From contig JAWZYU010000034.1 of NCBI GenBank assembly GCA_038380435.1, forward strand, positions 39,680,901-39,744,900: a DNA stretch of 64,000 bases, given 5' to 3'. Below are positions 1 to 10,700 of this stretch, in pieces; within the stretch, counting starts at the first letter, position 1; every line of letters starts with the position of its first letter. A program made the translations under genes and the position numbers. The notes under the pieces are model-generated. The model saw only the letters and a list, made by a program, of their open reading frames with translations, did no database searches and was not told the DNA's origin. This stretch comes from Ryuthela nishihirai. Its lineage: Eukaryota; Arthropoda; Arachnida; Araneae; Heptathelidae.

Positions 1-137
1 GATCATAGAGTGAAAAAATGTGTAAGAATGAACATAAAACGTAATTTTTAGCCAGGCACGGATCCAGAAATAAATAAAGACGAGAGGGGGGTAGAGAAGG
101 GGGCAGCAACGAGCTGGAAAAGATTTATCTCCTTTAA

Positions 138-765
138 ACCCGTTAGTTTGGTCATGTTGCCGGTGTGCCATAACTATGGATTAGCAAATAGGTTGGATTG
201 TTTTACCTCTGAGCGGCACTTTTTTGCACACCATGGGCTAAATGGCCAGGTCACATGGACCCCGAAGGCTCAGAGAAGGTTGGGGAAGGGGACCCACTGG
301 AACAGCTGTTGGGAGACAGATGGCAGCCTCCCGTCAAGGCCATCCAGCGTGTTTTTTAACGTGCACAGGATATGGCTCTCCCACACACGGGGCCACGGCT
401 TAACGTCCCATCCGACGGACGGCGGCCTTTCCAAGCCCATCGGTGTCCCCTACTGACCATGGGCAGGGCGGGGAATTTTGCGGAGATAAATCTCAACGCT
501 GACCCAGCTGGGACTCGAACCTGGGAACTACAGATTACGAGCCTGGCGCGCTACCGACTGAGCCACCCCGCCCCTTAGCAAATAGGGTTATGCACAATGT
601 GGCTATAGGCCCCAGAAAGAGGGGGAGACCTAGGATGCGGTGGGCAGACAATGTGAAACAGGACCTTGTTAGAATTGGTGTGCAGTTGCCAGATGCAGAA
701 GATGTAGCTCAGGAGAGATGTGTTTGGAGAATTAAATTGCATAATCTTGCTTGAGGATGATGAGG
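138..765 (+). mobile_element. 3' fragment of a non-LTR retrotransposon, split by a SINE
   Basis: Positions 138-192 and 575-765 form one LINE C terminus. The pieces read as a FGHVAG remnant, then LANRVMHNVAIGPRKRGRPR and WADNVKQDLVRIGVQLPDA, followed by a GATGAGGATGAT-type tail. They align with the better copy at 28467-29455. The break is a SINE insertion at 193-574. Stops show the fragment is dead. Confidence 0.75.
193..574 (-). mobile_element. SINE-1, full length, inside LINE fragment
   Basis: A complete tRNA-derived SINE, reading head to tail from 574 to 193. It is bracketed by a perfect 12-bp target-site duplication, TTAGCAAATAGG, at 181-192 and 575-586. Removing it rejoins the LINE reading frame region. 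Confidence 0.85.
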
Positions 766-1263
766 ATGATTAAAGCTCCATCCTGCACTCGCTGAGAAGC
801 CAAGAGACTGAATTTCTATTCCAATGTAACATTTTTCCCCCTTCGGTTTAGAGATTTTAAAAATCTTCTTCAAAAATGCGTGAAATGCGCACAAGTTTAA
901 AAATTTTTGACCTCCATTATCCTTATTAGCATTCTCAAGGGGGGAGGGGCATGATCCCTTTGCGTCCCCCCATCCGATCCGTATTAACATATGAAATTAA
1001 ATTTGTTCAAGACAAGAACTGCTGATTGATAGTCGCTTTGCAGACGATTCCCCCCCCCCCCCCACAACTAAATCTTCAAATCAACATTTCACAAAATATT
1101 GTTCGAATTCAAGATTAGCAGACTTGATTTGGATCTTTAATTTACTTTCAGCCTTATTCTCTTAAGACTAACAGTTCCTTAACCCAGGATCGCGAATCGA
1201 ACTTGGGTCACGAGTGGCTTCGTATGGGTCATGAAAGGCTCTTGGCCCAGATTTGTTGGGTTG

Positions 1264-2142
1264 GTTACCTCTGAGCGGCACTTTTTTGCACACCATGGGC
1301 TAAATGGCCAGGTCACAAGGACACCGAAGTCTCAGAGAAGGTTGGGGGAGGGGATCCACGGGAACAGCTGTTGGGAGACATATGGTAGCCTCCCGTCAGG
1401 GCCATCCAGCGTGTTCTTTAACGTTGGGTTGTTTTACTTCTGAGCGGCACTTTTTTGCACACCATGGGCTAAATGGCCAGGTCACAAGGACACCGAAGTC
1501 TCAGAGAAGGTTGGGGGAGGGGATCCACGGGAACAGCTGTTGGGAGACAGATGGTAGCCTCCCGTCAAGGCCATCCAGCATGTTCTTTAACGTTGGGTTG
1601 TTTTACTTCTGAGCGGCACTTTTTTGCACACCATGGGCTAAATGGCCAGGTCACAAGGACACCGAAGTCTCAGAGAAGGTTGGGGGAGGGGATCCACGGG
1701 AACAGCTGTTGGGAGACATATGGTAGCCTCCCGTCAGGGCCATCCAGCGTGTTCTTTAACGTTGGGTTGTTTTACTTCTGAGCGGCACTTTTTTGCACAC
1801 CATGGGCTAAATGGCCAGGTCACAAGGACACCGAAGGCTCAGAGAAGGTTGGGGGAGGGGATCCACGGGAACAGCTGTTGGGAGACAGATGGTAGCCTCC
1901 CGTCAAGGCCATCCAGCATGTTCTTTAACGTGCATAGGGTATGGCTCTCCCGCACACGGTGTACGGCTTAACGTCCCATCCGACGGACGACGGCCTTTCC
2001 AAGCACATTGGTGTCCCCTACTGACCGTGGGCAGGGCGGGAATTTTGCGGAGATAAATCTCAAAGCTGACCCAGCTGGGACTCGAACCTGGGAACTACAG
2101 ATTACGAGCCTGGCCCGCTACCGACTGAGCCACCCCCGCCCC
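1264..2142 (-). mobile_element. SINE-1 with tail module tandemly multiplied (period 169 bp)
   Basis: On the minus strand a tRNA-like head (around 2142-2060) is followed by the SINE body and then further copies of only the 3' 169-bp module, with period starts near 1304, 1473, 1642 and 1811. Each junction joins the tail AACCCAA to an internal CGTTAAAGAAC. Copies differ by a few substitutions. A possible TSD (CCCAGAT) is weak. Confidence 0.8.
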
Positions 2143-2460
2143 AGATAAATAGGAATTTGAATTTGGGATCGCGAGGTGAATAGGTATTAGAAGTTTGCGT
2201 TACAAGGTGAATAGATATTTGAAATTTGGATCATGAAATGAATAGGTGATTGAATTTTGTATCGTGAGGGGAAGAGGTGAATGAGTGAGGTGAATGAGTG
2301 AGGTGAATGAATATTTCAGCTTTGTGTCGTGAAGTGAGTAGGTATTTGAATTTTGCGTTCAATTTTGGGTCACTAATTGGATGAATTTTTGTATTTTGGG
2401 TTGTGCGTTGAATGGGTGGGGAATTTTTGGCTGTGAAGTGAATAGGCATTTCAATTTGGG
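2143..2460. repeat. Degenerate 30-35 bp repeats leading into the main array
   Basis: Loosely repeated motifs such as GGTGAATAGGTATTTGAA recur every 30-35 bp with many differences. They look like diverged edge units of the satellite that starts at 2461. Confidence 0.6.
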
Positions 2461-5400
2461 TGGCGAGGTAAATAAGTATTTCAATTTGGGTGGCGAGGTA
2501 AATAAGTATTTCAATTTGGGTGGCGAGGTAAATAAGTATTTCAATTTGGGTGGCGAGGTAAATAAGTATTTCAATTTGGGTGGCGAGGTAAATAAGTATT
2601 TCAATTTGGGTGGCGAGGTAAATAAGTATTTCAATTTCTGTGGCGAGGTAAATAAGTATTTCAATTTGGGTGGCGAGGTAAATAAGTATTTCAATTTGGG
2701 TGGCGAGGTAAATAAGTATTTCAATTTGGGTGGCGAGGTAAATAAGTATTTCAATTTCTGTGGCGAGGTAAATAAGTATTTCAATTTGGGTGGCGAGGTA
2801 AATAAGTATTTCAATTTGGGTGGCGAGGTAAATAAGTATTTCAATTTCTGTGGCGAGGTAAATAAGTATTTCAATTTGGGTGGCGAGGTAAATAAGTATT
2901 TCAATTTGGGTGGCGAGGTAAATAAGTATTTCAATTTGGGTGGCGAGGTAAATAAGTATTTCAATTTGGGTGGCGAGGTAAATAAGTATTTCAATTTCTG
3001 TGGCGAGGTAAATAAGTATTTCAATTTGGGTGGCGAGGTAAATAAGTATTTCAATTTGGGTGGCGAGGTAAATAAGTATTTCAATTTGGGTGGCGAGGTA
3101 AATAAGTATTTCAATTTGGGTGGCGAGGTAAATAAGTATTTCAATTTCTGTGGCGAGGTAAATAAGTATTTCAATTTGGGTGGCGAGGTAAATAAGTATT
3201 TCAATTTGGGTGGCGAGGTAAATAAGTATTTCAATTTGGGTGGCGAGGTAAATAAGTATTTCAATTTGGGTGGCGAGGTAAATAAGTATTTCAATTTCTG
3301 TGGCGAGGTAAATAAGTATTTCAATTTGGGTGGCGAGGTAAATAAGTATTTCAATTTGGGTGGCGAGGTAAATAAGTATTTCAATTTGGGTGGCGAGGTA
3401 AATAAGTATTTCAATTTGGGTGGCGAGGTAAATAAGTATTTCAATTTGGGTGGCGAGGTAAATAAGCATTTCAATTTGGGTGGCGAGGTATATAAGTATT
3501 TCAATTTGGGTGGCGAGGTAAATAAGTATTTCAATTTGGGTGGCGAGGTAAATAAGTATTTCAATTTCTGTGGCGAGGTAAATAAGTATTTCAATTTGGG
3601 TGGCGAGGTAAATAAGTATTTCAATTTTGGTGGCGAGGTAAATAAGTATTTCAATTTGGGTGGCGAGGTAAATAAGTATTTCAATTTGGGTGGGGAGGTA
3701 AATAAGTATTTCAATTTGGGTGGCGAGGTAAATAAGCATTTCAATTTGGGTGGCGAGGTATATAAGTATTTCAATTTGGGTGGCGAGGTAAATAAGTATT
3801 TCAATTTGGGTGGCGAGGTAAATAAGTATTTCAATTTGGGTGGCGAGGTAAATAAGTATTTCAATTTGGGTGGCGAGGTAAATAAGTATTTCAATTTGGG
3901 TGGCGAGGTAAATAAGTATTTCAATTTGGGTGGCGAGGTAAATAAGTATTTCAATTTGGGTGGCGAGGTAAATAAGTATTTCAATTTGGGTGGCGAGGTA
4001 AATAAGTATTTCAATTTGGGTGGCGAGGTAAATAAGTATTTCAATTTGGGTGGCGAGGTAAATAAGTATTTCAATTTGGGTGGCGAGGTAAATAAGTATT
4101 TCAATTTGGGTGGCGAGGTAAATAAGTATTTCAATTTGGGTGGCGAGGTAAATAAGTATTTCAATTTGGGTGGCGAGGTAAATAAGTATTTCAATTTGGG
4201 TGGCGAGGTAAATAAGTATTTCAATTTGGGTGGCGAGGTATATAAGTATTTCAATTTCTGTGGCGAGGTAAATAAGTATTTCAATTTCTGTGGCGAGGTA
4301 AATAAGTATTTCAATTTGGGTGGCGAGGTAAATAAGTATTTCAATTTGGGTGGCGAGGTAAATAAGTATTTCAATTTGGGTGGCGAGGTAAATAAGTATT
4401 TCAATTTGGGTGGCGAGGTAAATAAGTATTTCAATTTGGGTGGCGAGGTATATAAGTATTTCAATTTCTGTGGCGAGGTAAATAAGTATTTCAATTTGGG
4501 TGGCGAGGTAAATAAGTATTTCAATTTGGGTGGCGAGGTAAATAAGTATTTCAATTTGGGTGGCGAGGTAAATAAGTATTTCAATTTGGGTGGCGAGGTA
4601 TATAAGTATTTCAATTTGGGTGGCGAGGTAAATAAGTATTTCAATTTGGGTGGCGAGGTAAATAAGTATTTCAATTTGGGTGGCGAGGTATATAAGTATT
4701 TCAATTTGGGTGGCGAGGTAAATAAGTATTTCAATTTGGGTGGCGAGGTAAATAAGTATTTCAATTTGGGTGGCGAGGTAAATAAGTATTTCAATTTGGG
4801 TGGCGAGGTAAATAAGTATTTCAATTTGGGTGGCGAGGTAAATAAGTATTTCAATTTGGGTGGCGAGGTAAATAAGTATTTCAATTTGGGTGGCGAGGTA
4901 AATAAGTATTTCAATTTGGGTGGCGAGGTAAATAAGTATTTCAATTTGGGTGGCGAGGTAAATAAGTATTTCAATTTGGGTGGCGAGGTAAATAAGTATT
5001 TCAATTTGGGTGGCGAGGTAAATAAGTATTTCAATTTGGGTGGCGAGGTAAATAAGTATTTCAATTTGGGTGGCGAGGTAAATAAGTATTTCAATTTGGG
5101 TGGCGAGGTAAATAAGTATTTCAATTTGGGTGGCGAGGTAAATAAGTATTTCAATTTGGGTGGCGAGGTAAATAAGTATTTCAATTTGGGTGGCGAGGTA
5201 AATAAGTATTTCAATTTGGGTGGCGAGGTAAATAAGTATTTCAATTTGGGTGGCGAGGTAAATAAGTATTTCAATTTGGGTGGCGAGGTAAATAAGTATT
5301 TCAATTTGGGTGGCGAGGTAAATAAGTATTTCAATTTGGGTGGCGAGGTAAATAAGTATTTCAATTTGGGTGGCGAGGTAAATAAGTATTTCAATTTGGG

Positions 5401-6840
5401 TGGCGAGGTAAATAAGTATTTCAATTTGGGTGGCGAGGTAAATAAGTATTTCAATTTGGGTGGCGAGGTAAATAAGTATTTCAATTTGGGTGGCGAGGTA
5501 AATAAGTATTTCAATTTGGGTGGCGAGGTAAATAAGTATTTCAATTTGGGTGGCGAGGTAAATAAGTATTTCAATTTGGGTGGCGAGGTAAATAAGTATT
5601 TCAATTTGGGTGGCGAGGTAAATAAGTATTTCAATTTGGGTGGCGAGGTAAATAAGTATTTCAATTTGGGTGGCGAGGTAAATAAGTATTTCAATTTGGG
5701 TGGCGAGGTAAATAAGTATTTCAATTTGGGTGGCGAGGTAAATAAGTATTTCAATTTGGGTGGCGAGGTAAATAAGTATTTCAATTTGGGTGGCGAGGTA
5801 AATAAGTATTTCAATTTGGGTGGCGAGGTAAATAAGTATTTCAATTTGGGTGGCGAGGTAAATAAGTATTTCAATTTGGGTGGCGAGGTAAATAAGTATT
5901 TCAATTTGGGTGGCGAGGTAAATAAGTATTTCAATTTGGGTGGCGAGGTAAATAAGTATTTCAATTTGGGTGGCGAGGTAAATAAGTATTTCAATTTGGG
6001 TGGCGAGGTAAATAAGTATTTCAATTTGGGTGGCGAGGTAAATAAGTATTTCAATTTGGGTGGCGAGGTAAATAAGTATTTCAATTTGGGTGGCGAGGTA
6101 AATAAGTATTTCAATTTGGGTGGCGAGGTAAATAAGTATTTCAATTTGGGTGGCGAGGTAAATAAGTATTTCAATTTGGGTGGCGAGGTAAATAAGTATT
6201 TCAATTTGGGTGGCGAGGTAAATAAGTATTTCAATTTGGGTGGCGAGGTAAATAAGTATTTCAATTTGGGTGGCGAGGTAAATAAGTATTTCAATTTGGG
6301 TGGCGAGGTAAATAAGTATTTCAATTTGGGTGGCGAGGTAAATAAGTATTTCAATTTGGGTGGCGAGGTAAATAAGTATTTCAATTTGGGTGGCGAGGTA
6401 AATAAGTATTTCAATTTGGGTGGCGAGGTAAATAAGTATTTCAATTTGGGTGGCGAGGTAAATAAGTATTTCAATTTGGGTGGCGAGGTAAATAAGTATT
6501 TCAATTTGGGTGGCGAGGTAAATAAGTATTTCAATTTGGGTGGCGAGGTAAATAAGTATTTCAATTTGGGTGGCGAGGTAAATAAGTATTTCAATTTGGG
6601 TGGCGAGGTAAATAAGTATTTCAATTTGGGTGGCGAGGTAAATAAGTATTTCAATTTGGGTGGCGAGGTAAATAAGTATTTCAATTTGGGTGGCGAGGTA
6701 AATAAGTATTTCAATTTGGGTGGCGAGGTAAATAAGTATTTCAATTTGGGTGGCGAGGTAAATAAGTATTTCAATTTGGGTGGCGAGGTAAATAAGTATT
6801 TCAATTTGGGTGGCGAGGTAAATAAGTATTTCATTTTTGT
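2461..6840. repeat. 30-bp satellite, 146 units
   Basis: The unit is TGGCGAGGTAAATAAGTATT followed by TCAATTTGGG, repeated 146 times in exact 30-bp register without a single indel. Units before about 4710 carry variants (CTG for GGG at the end, TATAAG for AATAAG, CATT for TATT, partly in 150-bp and 270-bp higher-order patterns). The 70 units from 4711 to 6810 are identical. Because 30 is divisible by three, three of six frames stay open for 1,490-1,640 codons; these are not genes. The array most likely sits in an LPCAT intron. Confidence 0.95.
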
Positions 6841-6987
6841 GTCGAGAGCTAAATGAGTATTTGAATTTTTGGGTCGCAACCAAAAAAGTTTGGGAAACCA
6901 TTGTATAGTTTAGTCTGTAAGATATCGATTGTTTTGAATTTGGCTTTCCGTTGTTATAACATGGGAATTCCCCCATTTTCTTTTTTT
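6841..6987. other. Unique spacer after the satellite
   Basis: One or two diverged satellite-like units are followed by about 100 bp of AT-rich sequence without recognisable features. Confidence 0.5.
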
Positions 6988-7085
6988 TTATCTCCGCAAA
7001 ATTCCCCGCCCTGCCCACGGTCAGAAGCGGACACCGATGGGCTTGGAAAGGTCGCCGTCCGTCGGATGGGACGTTAAGCCGTTTT
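6988..7085 (+). mobile_element. SINE-1 fragment (central part)
   Basis: Starts at TTATCTCCGCAAAATTCCCC and stops abruptly after GACGTTAAGCCG. It faces the reverse-oriented copy at 7105-7458, so the pair forms an inverted repeat. Confidence 0.75.
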
Positions 7086-7104
7086 TTTCCGTATGCCGAA
7101 GAGA

Positions 7105-7458
7105 TGGGATAGGATGTTTTACCTCTGAGCGGTACTTTTTTGCACACCATGGAATAAAAGCCAGGTCACATGGACCCCGAAAGCTCAGAGAAGGTTGGGG
7201 GAGGGGACCCACTGAAACAGCTGTTGGGATCTGAGCCTCCCATCAAGGCCATCCAGCATGTTCTTTAACGTACACAGGGTATGACTCTCCCACACACAGG
7301 GCCACGGCTTAACGTCCCATCCGACGGCCGGTGGTCTTTCGAAGCCCATCGGTATCCCCTACTGACCGTGGGCACGGCGGGGAATTTTGCGGATATAAAT
7401 CTCAATGATGACCCAGCTGGGACTCAAACATGGGAACTACAGATTATGAGCCTGAAAT
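7105..7458 (-). mobile_element. SINE-1, 5'-truncated
   Basis: Minus-strand copy from the tRNA box B region (around 7458) to the tail (around 7105). The first part of the tRNA head is missing. It ends about 185 bp before LPCAT exon a. Confidence 0.8.
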
Positions 7459-7643
7459 GGCAACCCAACCAAACGACAACCCCATTTTTTTTTGCAGGCA
7501 CTGTATAATAATAAAGCAAATATTAAAGTTTATATGATATATACTGAATAAATGAAACCAAATATTAAACTTACTAACTATAGTGTATATTTATATACAT
7601 AGTTGCAATTCTTTTGTTTTGTCTTATGATTATCTGTTTCCAG

Positions 7644-7726
7644 TTTTTGCCAGTGTATAATCCCACCAAGGCAGAAATGGAAAACCCACGATTATTTGCT
7701 AACAATGTGAGGAAAAGCATATCAGA
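7644..7726 (+). CDS. LPCAT: LPCAT exon a
   Basis: The acceptor is TTTCCAG before 7644 and the donor is GTAAGT at 7727. The exon starts in phase 0 with FLPVYNPTKAEMENP and continues to RKSIS, ending two bases into a glutamate codon. The FLPVY block is diagnostic of LPCAT1/2 and ends the acyltransferase domain. Confidence 0.85.
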
Positions 7727-10700
7727 GTAAGTCTGAAATTCTTGATCTGTTATTCAGTTCTGTTGCTAACAGTCTAATTATTTGCTTTAATAAGAGACAT
7801 TATATTTTAATGTACACTATGTACACATGTTTTAAATGACACTAATCCAAAAACTTTAATCTTCTTTCATTTTTCAGAGCAACAGGAACTCCTGTTTCCA
7901 ATTTTTCTCTAGATGACGTCAAATATTTACATTTAGCTACAAAGCAGAAACTGCCACGAACTGTTGGATTGGTCAAACTTCTGAAGTTAAGGAGAAAAAT
8001 TGGGTAAGAACTTAGTTTCCGTTCTGTATAACTAGGACTTGAAAAATTTCTTGTTACCACACCAGTTAGCCAAAAATTTTCTCTAGTAAGCGAAAAATCT
8101 TACAACCTAGGCCTACTACTGATTAAAACGGCCTGGGTTCGAGCCCCTGTTAAGGTATGGAGTTTGTGCTGTCTTTATGCTGAGGTCTCGTCTTTCTCAT
8201 AGATCTTCATTGTGGCGTATTAAACGGATAATCTGTGGCTAGCTGATGGGGGATTTTTATCATAAGGGGATATATTAACAGAAAAGTACTATTAGAACTA
8301 TTAAAGGCCGCCGTCCGTCAGATGGGACGTTAAGACGTGGCCCCGTGTGCGGGAGAGCCATACCATGTGTACGTTAAAGAACACGCTGGATGGCCTTGAC
8401 GGGAGGTTACCATCTGTCTCCCAACAGCTGTTCCAGTGGGTCCCGGTCCCGCAACCTTCTCTGACCCTCGGGGCCCCTTGTGACCTGGCCATTTAGCCCA
8501 CTGTGTGCAAAAAAGTACCGCTCAGAGGTAAAACAACCCAACGTTAAAGAACACGCTGGATAGCCTTGACGGGTGGTTACCATCTGTCTCCCAACAGCTG
8601 TTCCAGTGGGTCCCCTCCCGCAACCTTCTCTGAGCTCTCGGGGCCCTTGGGGCGGGGGTGGCTCAGTCGGTAGCGCGCCAGGCTCGTAATCTGTAGTTCC
8701 CAGGTTCGAGTCCCAGCTGGTCAGCGTTGTGATTTATTTCCGCAAAATTCCCCGCCCTGCCCACGGTCAGTAGGGGACACCGATGGGCTTGGAAAGGCCG
8801 CCGTCCGTCGGATGGGACGTTAAGCCGTGGCCCCGTGTGCGGGAGAGCCATACCCTGTGCACGTTAAAGAACATGCTGGATGGCCTTGACGAGAGGCTAC
8901 CATCTGTCTCCCAACAGCTGTTCCAGTGGGTCCCCTCCCCCAACCTTCTCTGAGCCTTCGGGGTCCATGTGACCTGGCCATTTAGCCCATGGTGTGCAAA
9001 AAAGTGCCGCTCAGAGGTAAAACAACCCAACTTGATCTACGAGGTTTTGATTTACGCGTATTTGGATTTACACGGTTTATGAATTTAAACATGTTTTTAA
9101 TTCGCGCAGTCGAAAAACTTCCATTTACGGTGTTTGAAAGGAGCCCTCAAACTGAGGCTCACAACTCGTTGCCAGCTATGTACGACAAATGCGGACAACT
9201 CGTCTCATGAGTTGCATGAGTCACTTTCCACTGGAATCGGCTCAAGGTTGCCAGACGTCCCAGTTTGTGCTGACTGTCTCGTTTTGCATAGCAAAATCCC
9301 GAGTCCCTCATTGACAATGAAAAATCCCACAGTCCAAGGGAGAAAATAAAATTTCGTAATTTCTTGTTTATTTCTTTGTAAATACTTTTTTTTTATCCAA
9401 GGTAGTATTTTTACTTCAACTTGTCAACGTTCGAAATCAAAATCTTGGGATTCCCAGAATAAAAAATACCTATTTTCTTATTACACATTGCGGTTTTTCT
9501 TAATACATATTTGGGGCGGGGGTGGCTCAATCGGTAGCGCACCAGGCTCGTAATCTGTAGTTCCCAGGTCGAGTCCCAGCTGGGTCAGCGTTCAGATTTA
9601 TCTCCGCAAAATTCCCCGCCCTGCCCACGGTCAGTAGGGGACACCGATGAGCTTGGAAAGGCCGCCGTCCGTCGGATGGGACGTTAACCCGTGGCCCCTG
9701 TGTGGGAGAGCCATACCCTGAGCACGTTAAAGAACACGCTGGATGGCCTTGACGGGAAGCTACCATCTGCCTCCCAACAGCTGTTCCAGTGGGTCCCCTC
9801 CCCCAACCTTCTCTGAGCCTTCGGGGTCCATGTGACCTGGCCATTTAGCCCATGGTGTGCAAAAGAGTGCCGCTCAGAGGTAAAACAACCCAACCCAAAT
9901 CTCCGCAAAACTCCTCGCCCTGCCCACGGTCATTAAGGGACACCGATAGACTTAGAAAGGGCGCCGTCCATCAGATGGGACTCCGTGTGCGAGAGAGCAT
10001 ACCCTGTGCACGTTAAAGAACACGCTGGATGGCCTTGAAGGGAGGCTATCATCTGTCTCCCAACTCCCTTCTCTGAGCCTTCAGGGTTATTGTGACCTGG
10101 CCATTTAGCCCATTGTGTACAAAAAAGTGCAGCTCAGAGTTAAACCAATACTACATATTTATTTCTCTCAGATTTCAGTTTTTGTATTGTATTGCTTAGT
10201 AACGTCTGAAATTTCGGTGTTGTTAAGTTGTCTAATACAGGAATGTACTTCACCTAACCTGGATATTTAAATTATTTTATAAGGGAAAATGTTCGTCCCC
10301 CCGGTTTTTATTTATGCGGTAGTTTTCAGGAATACATTTAGCTCTCAAATCGAGAAATACCTGCATTTCAAACGATATATGTGTGCGAGAAATTTCACAT
10401 TTTAGTAGTCACGCATTGGATTGGATTGTTTTACCTCTGAGAGGCACTTTTTTTGCACACCATGGGCTAAATTGCCAGGCCACAAGAACCCCGAAGGCTC
10501 AGAGAAGGTTGGGGGAGGGGACCCACTGGGAGAGCTGTTGGGAGACAGATGGTAGCCTCCCGTCAAGGCCATCCAGCGTGTTCTTTAACGTGCACAGGGT
10601 ATGGCTCTCCCGCTCACGGGGCCCGGCTTAACGTCCCATCCGACGGACGGCGGCCTTTTCAAGCCCATCGGTGTCCCCTACTGACCGTGGGCAGGGCGGG

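Noticed and set aside
2461..6840. CRISPR-like regular array
   Set aside because: Units abut without unique spacers, the context is eukaryotic, and there are no cas genes.
2231..7150. Open frames of 1,491-1,639 codons encoding decapeptide repeats on both strands
   Set aside because: They are produced by the 30-bp satellite: unit length divisible by three, no stop in those frames, overlapping frames on both strands, no start context or non-repeat domain.
1..7640. Upstream LPCAT exons encoding the acyltransferase core
   Set aside because: I looked for HX4D and neighbouring motifs with splice sites; the region is satellite, SINE and LINE debris, so the exon before 7644 must lie outside the window.
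8649..8730. Functional tRNA gene (Thr- or Met-like)
   Set aside because: The tRNA-like part is the head of a SINE present in more than 20 copies here; anticodon and acceptor stems pair poorly and the sequence continues directly into the SINE body.
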